Assembly (NCBI GenBank): GCA_903939665.1
Contig: CAJAHZ010000483.1
Location: 1-5,669 of the forward strand
Source: an uncultured Pseudomonadota bacterium
Lineage (GTDB): Bacteria > Pseudomonadota > Gammaproteobacteria > Burkholderiales > Rhodocyclaceae
DNA: 5,669 bases
Direction: 5' to 3'
The translations under genes and the position numbers were made by a program. Shown here piece after piece: positions 5,446 to 5,669 of the stretch (the stretch's first letter is position 1; each line of letters starts with the position of its first letter). Under the pieces are notes generated by a model. The model was given only the letters and a program-made list of their open reading frames with translations, did not search any database and was not told the origin of the DNA.

Positions 5446-5669
5446 CTACATCAGGCGAAGGTAGCTTTGCGTAAGGTCTTTTCCCCAGAAAAGAGCGAGC
5501 AGGCCTGCCGCTGCCAGGTAGGGGCCGAAAGGAATCGGCACGTTGCGCCCCTGTTTGGCGAGCACGATCAAAGCGATGCCGACGACCGCGCCAACCAGAG
5601 AGGAGAGCAGAATGACCAGCGGCAGCATTTGCCAGCCCAGCCAGGCGCCAAGCGCAGCGAGCAGTTTGA
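5446..5669 (-). CDS. pilD: Prepilin peptidase / N-methyltransferase PilD, C-terminal part only
   Basis: The frame is open to the right edge, so only the last 73 residues are present; the true start and both catalytic aspartates lie outside. The fragment begins KLLAALGAWLGW, which in PilD directly follows the second catalytic motif GD(F). It then shows a hydrophobic helix (LPLVILLSSLVGAVVGIALI), the loop motif PIPFGPYLA typical of A24 prepilin peptidases, and a last membrane helix (AAAGLLALFWG). PilD is an inner-membrane aspartyl protease that cleaves the leader of type IV pilins and type II secretion pseudopilins and methylates the new N-terminus. An internal ATG at 5628 is not the start. The TAG stop is followed by the operon promoter region, and coaE, which often follows pilD, is not present there. 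Confidence 0.93.
   Translation of the reverse strand, partial: KLLAALGAWLGWQMLPLVILLSSLVGAVVGIALIVLAKQGRNVPIPFGPYLAAAGLLALFWGKDLTQSYLRLM

Noticed and set aside
1..5669. FNR/DNR boxes, CRISPR repeats, insertion sequences and tRNA genes
   Set aside because: Reading by eye found no TTGAT-N4-ATCAA site, no spaced repeats, no transposase and no cloverleaf-like segment.

Overview
The window reads as ordinary chromosome of a G+C-rich betaproteobacterium. The protein sequences, the PilD tail and the gene order (FmdB zinc ribbon, DUF502 membrane protein, aspS, nudB) resemble Rhodocyclales-type organisms such as Azoarcus, Dechloromonas or Propionivibrio. That assignment rests on remembered family resemblance, not on a search. 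All nine genes lie on the minus strand, so transcription runs from high to low coordinates. The gene at each edge is cut by the window.

From right to left: (1) the C-terminal part of the prepilin peptidase PilD (5446-5669). (2) A 109-base gap holding a good sigma70-type promoter with a perfect TATAAT. (3) A compact operon of six genes: a FmdB-family zinc-ribbon protein, a DUF502 inner-membrane protein, aspartyl-tRNA synthetase, an exported guanyl-specific ribonuclease of the RNase Sa/barnase family, its barstar-type inhibitor, and the Nudix enzyme NudB of folate synthesis. The genes are 4-13 bases apart or overlap, and two of the junctions are ATGA stop/start overlaps. (4) An 85-base gap with short dyads and a weak promoter candidate. 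(5) A Crp/Fnr-family regulator of the DNR type (no cysteines, FNR-type recognition helix). (6) After 18 bases, the N-terminal part of a CYTH-domain phosphohydrolase that runs off the left edge.

The main point of interest is the ribonuclease/barstar pair placed between aspS and nudB, which are adjacent in E. coli. The ribonuclease keeps every catalytic residue I can align and has a signal peptide, while the inhibitor has none. This is the barnase/barstar arrangement: an exported RNase made together with a cytoplasmic safeguard. Here it appears to be co-transcribed and translationally coupled with housekeeping translation and folate genes. AspRS carries residues typical of the non-discriminating type, which predicts Asn-tRNA formation through GatCAB. 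I found no CRISPR array, insertion sequence, tRNA or rRNA, and no gene-free stretch longer than about 110 bases. I see no wholly new system here; the observations are mostly of context.
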